Part shown: positions 60,992 through 64,000 of the stretch, in pieces | Position numbering within the stretch: the first letter of the stretch is position 1 | Layout of the letters: each line of letters opens with the position of its first letter | Source of the DNA: Plasmopara viticola | Taxonomy: Eukaryota > Oomycota > Peronosporomycetes > Peronosporales > Peronosporaceae | Direction: 5' to 3' | Length of the DNA stretch: 64,000 nt | Assembly: GCA_001695595.3 (NCBI GenBank) | Contig: MBPM02000001.1 | Location: forward strand, 868,001 to 932,000 | Notes under the pieces: model-generated | The model's database searches: none | Seen by the model: only the letters and a program-made list of their open reading frames with translations | What the model was told of the DNA's origin: nothing | Program-made: the position numbers and the translations under genes

Positions 60992-61137
60992 AAGGCTTTC
61001 TCAATAGTAATAATAGTAGCCCGGAATGATTTTGACTATAGTTTGTATACCACGACCGGATATAAGGCTTCCTCCATAGTAATGATAGTGATCTGGAATA
61101 ATTTTGACTTAAGTTTGCATGCGACTACCGGAATTAT
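60992..61137 (+). repeat. Tandem duplication upstream of an effector candidate
   Basis: Two adjoining units of about 72 bases, starting aaggctttctcaatagtaat at 60992 and aaggcttcctccatagtaat at 61064, with roughly a dozen differences. Both include a block like gaatgattttgacta...gtttgyatrc. The array ends about 75 bases before the effector start codon, so it may form part of its promoter. Confidence 0.8.
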
Positions 61138-61139
61138 CG

Positions 61140-61198
61140 CTATAAAGAGGATTATCAGTTCTATACCTGCGTATCATTGGCCCGAGACCACTCATTCC
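61140..61198 (+). promoter_or_regulatory. Putative promoter of the 61213 effector candidate
   Basis: A TATA-like word (tataaaga) at 61141 lies about 50 bases before TCATTCC at 61192-61198, which fits the oomycete initiator YCAYTYY. This would give a 5' untranslated leader of about 15 to 20 bases and would exclude the upstream in-frame ATG at 61177. Confidence 0.4.
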
Positions 61199-61212
61199 CT
61201 GCTAATCTCACA

Positions 61213-61548
61213 ATGCGTCTGAGCTCCATCCTAGTACTCGTTGTGGCCTTTGCACCGACGCAGAGTTGCGTCGTATTATGTGCTGTACAGGATGATCCCA
61301 TCACCAAGATCACAGACACTCCGACAACCCATCACAATCTCCGGGGAAGCAAGCCAGGCACAACAAGCAACAATGCAAACGGCGAGGAGAGGATGTTTCT
61401 TGTTCCAACGGGCATGAAATTTGGGCTCCACAAGAATCCCTTTTTTATGTTTAACTTTAACGAAATCACGCGAAAAGTTGATGCCTGGCTCTGTGGTAGA
61501 GAAAGCGTATCCAGTCCCATCAATACTTTGAAACCGAGGCGGCCCTGA
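61213..61548 (+). CDS. RxLR-like effector candidate (HNLR...GEER)
   Basis: A 111-residue single-exon protein starting with a signal peptide (MRLSSILVLVVAFAPTQSC). The linker leads to HHNLRGSK and, 12 residues later, GEER. This is the RxLR-EER layout with His in place of the first Arg (HNLR), a variant also found in downy mildew effectors. The mature part after GEER is only about 50 residues (with NPFFMFNFNEITRKVDAW), shorter than typical WY-domain effectors, so it may be a naturally small effector or one cut short by a stop. The M96-like gene lies upstream; an old tandem duplication and an initiator-like motif precede it. Confidence 0.75.
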   Translation: MRLSSILVLVVAFAPTQSCVVLCAVQDDPITKITDTPTTHHNLRGSKPGTTSNNANGEERMFLVPTGMKFGLHKNPFFMFNFNEITRKVDAWLCGRESVSSPINTLKPRRP

Positions 61549-62607
61549 TTCAAGTCTCGCCCAAGCTCATGCATACACGGCAAGCCCGCGCGATCGAAAC
61601 ATGATGTGAAGTTGATGGCGGACGACCCGGCTGCTGCAAGACGTTCGTCGCTTGCATGCAGCTGTCTCAACGACAGGACTATCGTCGTCAATCTTTTTAT
61701 TACCTCAAAAGGAAAGTCGGCAGACTCATCGACACCCAGGCACTTTTGGACGTAACGTCGCAAATCACGTCAATCCCCCGTCTTTGAGTTTACTTTGTCG
61801 CGTTGAGGCGAACGCTGTGTCGACGTCGCCCACCATCATGACTATTATTATAGGGTCGAACGCCGCCTAGGAATGCAATTTATTACAAAGACGAACTCGC
61901 TAGTTGGTAATAGAACTCGTCTTTAATACCGTCGCCGAGTCGTCCCTCTCTTATGTAGTAATCTTAAAGATGAGTCTTTCTAGCGCGTCCTTTTCGACGA
62001 GAACTCATCTTTTGAAAAATGCCACTTAACGATTACTTTACACTCCCCGCGCGCGCACATACGGCGCTCGACGCTTGCACATTGTGCGAACCATAATGTG
62101 GTAGCAAATTTGTTCATTTAGAGTCTTTGCAAATGATTGTTTGACGATAACTACCGCAAATTCCGATCGATTGACATGGATTGTATGTCGTAGCACTCGC
62201 GACCAGCTGCCGCGCGCACATTGGGGCATTTTGGGCGATTCAATGCATGGCATTTTGAGATGTGCTCAAAGCTATTTAGCCTTTGACAAGGCTGCTGTCG
62301 TCATATTCGAGGTAGTGTAGCTTGCAAGTCATATGCGGATCGTTTTAATACAAAACGTCGCGAAGGGGTGCTAAATGCAATTAGAGTGCGGCGTATCCCT
62401 CCCTAGTCATTGCTAATAAACAATATGTTTCTTTAATGGAATAGGTTACACTTCTGTGAGCATGTAGGGCTACTCTCTTTAAGTGACTATAGAAGCTTTT
62501 CTATTTCGGTATGTACCGGGCATGATTTTTTTTGGGTTGGATAAATATTAGCTGATATTGTCATCATTTAGTAAAATTCGATATTCTCACCGTTCTCAGA
62601 CATAATA
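61549..62607. other. Intergenic region
   Basis: No further gene seen. A frame at 61652-61870 (+) and the opposite frame 61332-61763 (-) overlap the effector tail and each other and look like chance openings. Confidence 0.5.
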
Positions 62608-63045
62608 ATGGCCATCAAGCTGTCCTCTTCGTCGATGCCCGTGCTGCTACCTCGCTACTCATCGCGACTATTTCGCTCCTCGTTTACTACATGCCTTTCA
62701 GTGATTGGTGCTGTACGCAGCGAGCTTTGGGGATGCGCGTTTGTGGCGCTCGTAGTGCTCTTTACATCACTCAATTACTGGCGCAATCCAATAAAAGGCT
62801 GGCGCCGCACGGCCGACATGATGGCAGTCTTTGGTGCCGCACTGTACCACGCCTACTACTGCGTGGCTGTGTGTCAAGACACACTGGTGCGGGTCATGTA
62901 CGCATTGATGGTAGCCAACTCAGGCTTCTGCTACATGCAGGCGCGCAAGGCACCCAACCAGAATATATCATCGGCCTGGCACTGCGGGCTGCACCTGCTG
63001 GGCAATACCGCTAATGTGTTGCTGTATATTGGTATCTCTGTATAA
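62608..63045 (+). CDS. Small polytopic membrane protein, unknown function
   Basis: 145 residues in one exon. Four hydrophobic segments can be seen at about 40-58 (LWGCAFVALVVLFTSLNYW), 71-89, 94-110 and 122-143, separated by short loops, the first being basic (RNPIKGWRRTAD). There is no cleavable signal peptide. ATGs at 62608 and 62635 are both possible; I kept the first. Balanced base composition and clear membrane topology make a real gene likely. I do not recognise the family. Confidence 0.65.
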   Translation: MAIKLSSSSMPVLLPRYSSRLFRSSFTTCLSVIGAVRSELWGCAFVALVVLFTSLNYWRNPIKGWRRTADMMAVFGAALYHAYYCVAVCQDTLVRVMYALMVANSGFCYMQARKAPNQNISSAWHCGLHLLGNTANVLLYIGISV

Positions 63046-63592
63046 GGATTGACACAATCAATTGATTTATAAGGCTTAATAGTTCATTAAAAACAATATG
63101 ATACTGGTGGTAGTGACCATACTTGTTATTGTTGTATGAGGCGACTTTTCGACAGCAATTTTCACGCAAGGCTTGGCTGGGAAAAAGAGTTGTTTAGCCG
63201 ATACGCAACTACTCTTCTCGCATCGCAACTCAATGTTACATTGAGTGAAAAACAAAGATCTATAGAAATATTCGCGCACGATATCGTCCAAGCACTCTAC
63301 AGTGACTGGATTATTGCCTAAAATCCAGAAGCTAATGTATCGTGTTCATTCGATAAGGTGTTTAGAACTGCCACCTCGCTCTTCATGACAACAAACGTGC
63401 GAAGTCCCGATCTCTATCTAGAATGTTTCTGTTGCGATTGCTTCCCACGATAAAAAGTGAAATGTAGCCAAAGCTTAAGCAGGAGAAACGCGAGCGTCGG
63501 AGCACTAGCTCGAGAGCTGCAGTGAACTGCGACGTATCTCACCGGTTTCTTCTCTGTGCCTTGTTATTGCGGTTCCCTTGCCGCAAGATTTT

Positions 63593-63671
63593 AGACACAA
63601 TTTCCGAGAAATTGTAAATCAAAGATAGAAGACACAATTTCCGAGAAATTGTGTCTTCTATCTTTGATTTA
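63593..63671. repeat. Perfect 26-bp inverted repeat with a duplicated centre
   Basis: Arms at 63615-63640 and 63646-63671 are exact reverse complements around a 5-base loop (ccgag). The centre of this palindrome, agacacaatttccgagaaattgt, is also present just before it at 63593-63615. The structure lies about 50 bases before the start of the last gene. Confidence 0.9.
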
Positions 63672-63721
63672 TTTTTCAAAATTTTTTAAAGCAACTTGCT
63701 GCTCAATTTTGGCCTTAAAGC

Positions 63722-64000
63722 ATGTTCGGACATTCTCTTTTGACGCAGGACCTTAAGCATCTTGGTAACAAATCTAAAAGTATCGAAAGCAAGCTTAACG
63801 AATTGTATGTGCGAGACGACGAGCTGCAGACGGCGCATCAGCAGGCTAAGCGGAACGATGACTTTGGCGAAGACGTGGTCACCAAGTACAAGGCTTTTCT
63901 TTCCTGTCGCCAAGAACTGATCGTCGAGCTAGACAAGCATAAAATTCAAGTGCCTTGGCAGCTACGCATGACCATTGACGACCTCGAAATGACGGTAAGA
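63722..64000 (+). CDS. First exon of an unidentified coiled-coil protein (partial)
   Basis: An open frame from ATG 63722 runs to 63994, where ACG is followed by gtaaga, a good splice donor in phase 0; the gene continues outside the window. The 91 residues are charged and helical (SKSIESKLNELYVRDDELQ, then KYKAFLSCRQELIVELDKHK), with a likely coiled coil at about 12-65, and contain no signal peptide. There is a faint likeness to the N-terminal helical region of ING-type chromatin proteins, too weak to use as a name. A long hairpin lies directly upstream. Confidence 0.6.
   Translation, partial: MFGHSLLTQDLKHLGNKSKSIESKLNELYVRDDELQTAHQQAKRNDDFGEDVVTKYKAFLSCRQELIVELDKHKIQVPWQLRMTIDDLEMTVR

Noticed and set aside
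61332..61763. 143-residue minus-strand open frame overlapping the 61213 effector
   Set aside because: No motif or signal peptide; it overlaps a gene with clear leader features, so I treat it as chance.
61900..62030. Possible hairpin from repeated gacgaactcg / aactcgtctt words
   Set aside because: The arms match over only about eight bases before mismatching; not convincing as a structure.
1..64000. tRNA, rRNA and CRISPR arrays
   Set aside because: I saw no tRNA-like B-box with a matching cloverleaf, no rRNA sequence and no regular spaced repeats, but scanning by eye can miss tRNAs; a tRNAscan run would settle it.

Overview
The window looks like nuclear DNA of a plant-pathogenic oomycete, most likely a downy mildew or Phytophthora relative. 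The evidence is: two small secreted proteins with RxLR-type leader motifs followed by GEER; very short GT-AG introns (the ones I could place are 37 to 89 nt); an initiator-like core promoter motif in front of the beta-glucosidase; and a DNA-binding protein resembling the oomycete M96-like family. All gene calls rest on reading the sequence by eye; no database search was possible.

Layout. 1-7290 holds a decayed non-LTR (LINE) retroelement copy followed head-to-tail by a fragment of a more diverged copy. 7291-16650 is mostly relic sequence with one dead MULE transposase on the minus strand (10745-12060). 16651-19470 is a second MULE element with recognisable terminal inverted repeats around a frame-broken transposase. 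19804-22131 (minus) is an intact secreted GH3 beta-glucosidase. From about 22991 a second, closely similar copy of the first LINE runs to about 29809.

30713-41425 is a compact gene island: NDC1 nucleoporin (+), a tandem AAA+ ATPase of the CDC48/AFG2 class (-), the ALADIN/AAAS nucleoporin (+), an unrecognised protein (+), Rab7 (-) and an intact pogo/CENP-B-type transposase-derived gene (-). Spacing is tight: 55 nt between convergent stops, 207 nt between the divergent AAA+ and ALADIN starts, and 107 nt between the next convergent pair. NDC1 and ALADIN, which bind one another at the nuclear pore in other eukaryotes, lie about 2.7 kb apart.

41426-59260 is gene-poor and TE-rich. It contains one RxLR-like effector candidate with a C-terminal membrane segment (46266-46631, minus) and a dead Ty3/gypsy element (about 53140-55830). 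The right end (59261-64000) holds an M96-like coiled-coil gene, a second RxLR-like effector behind a tandemly duplicated upstream block, a small four-helix membrane protein, a long perfect hairpin, and the first exon of an unidentified coiled-coil gene cut by the window edge.

The contrast between a gene-dense housekeeping block and gene-sparse, repeat-rich flanks carrying effector candidates fits the known two-speed architecture of these genomes.
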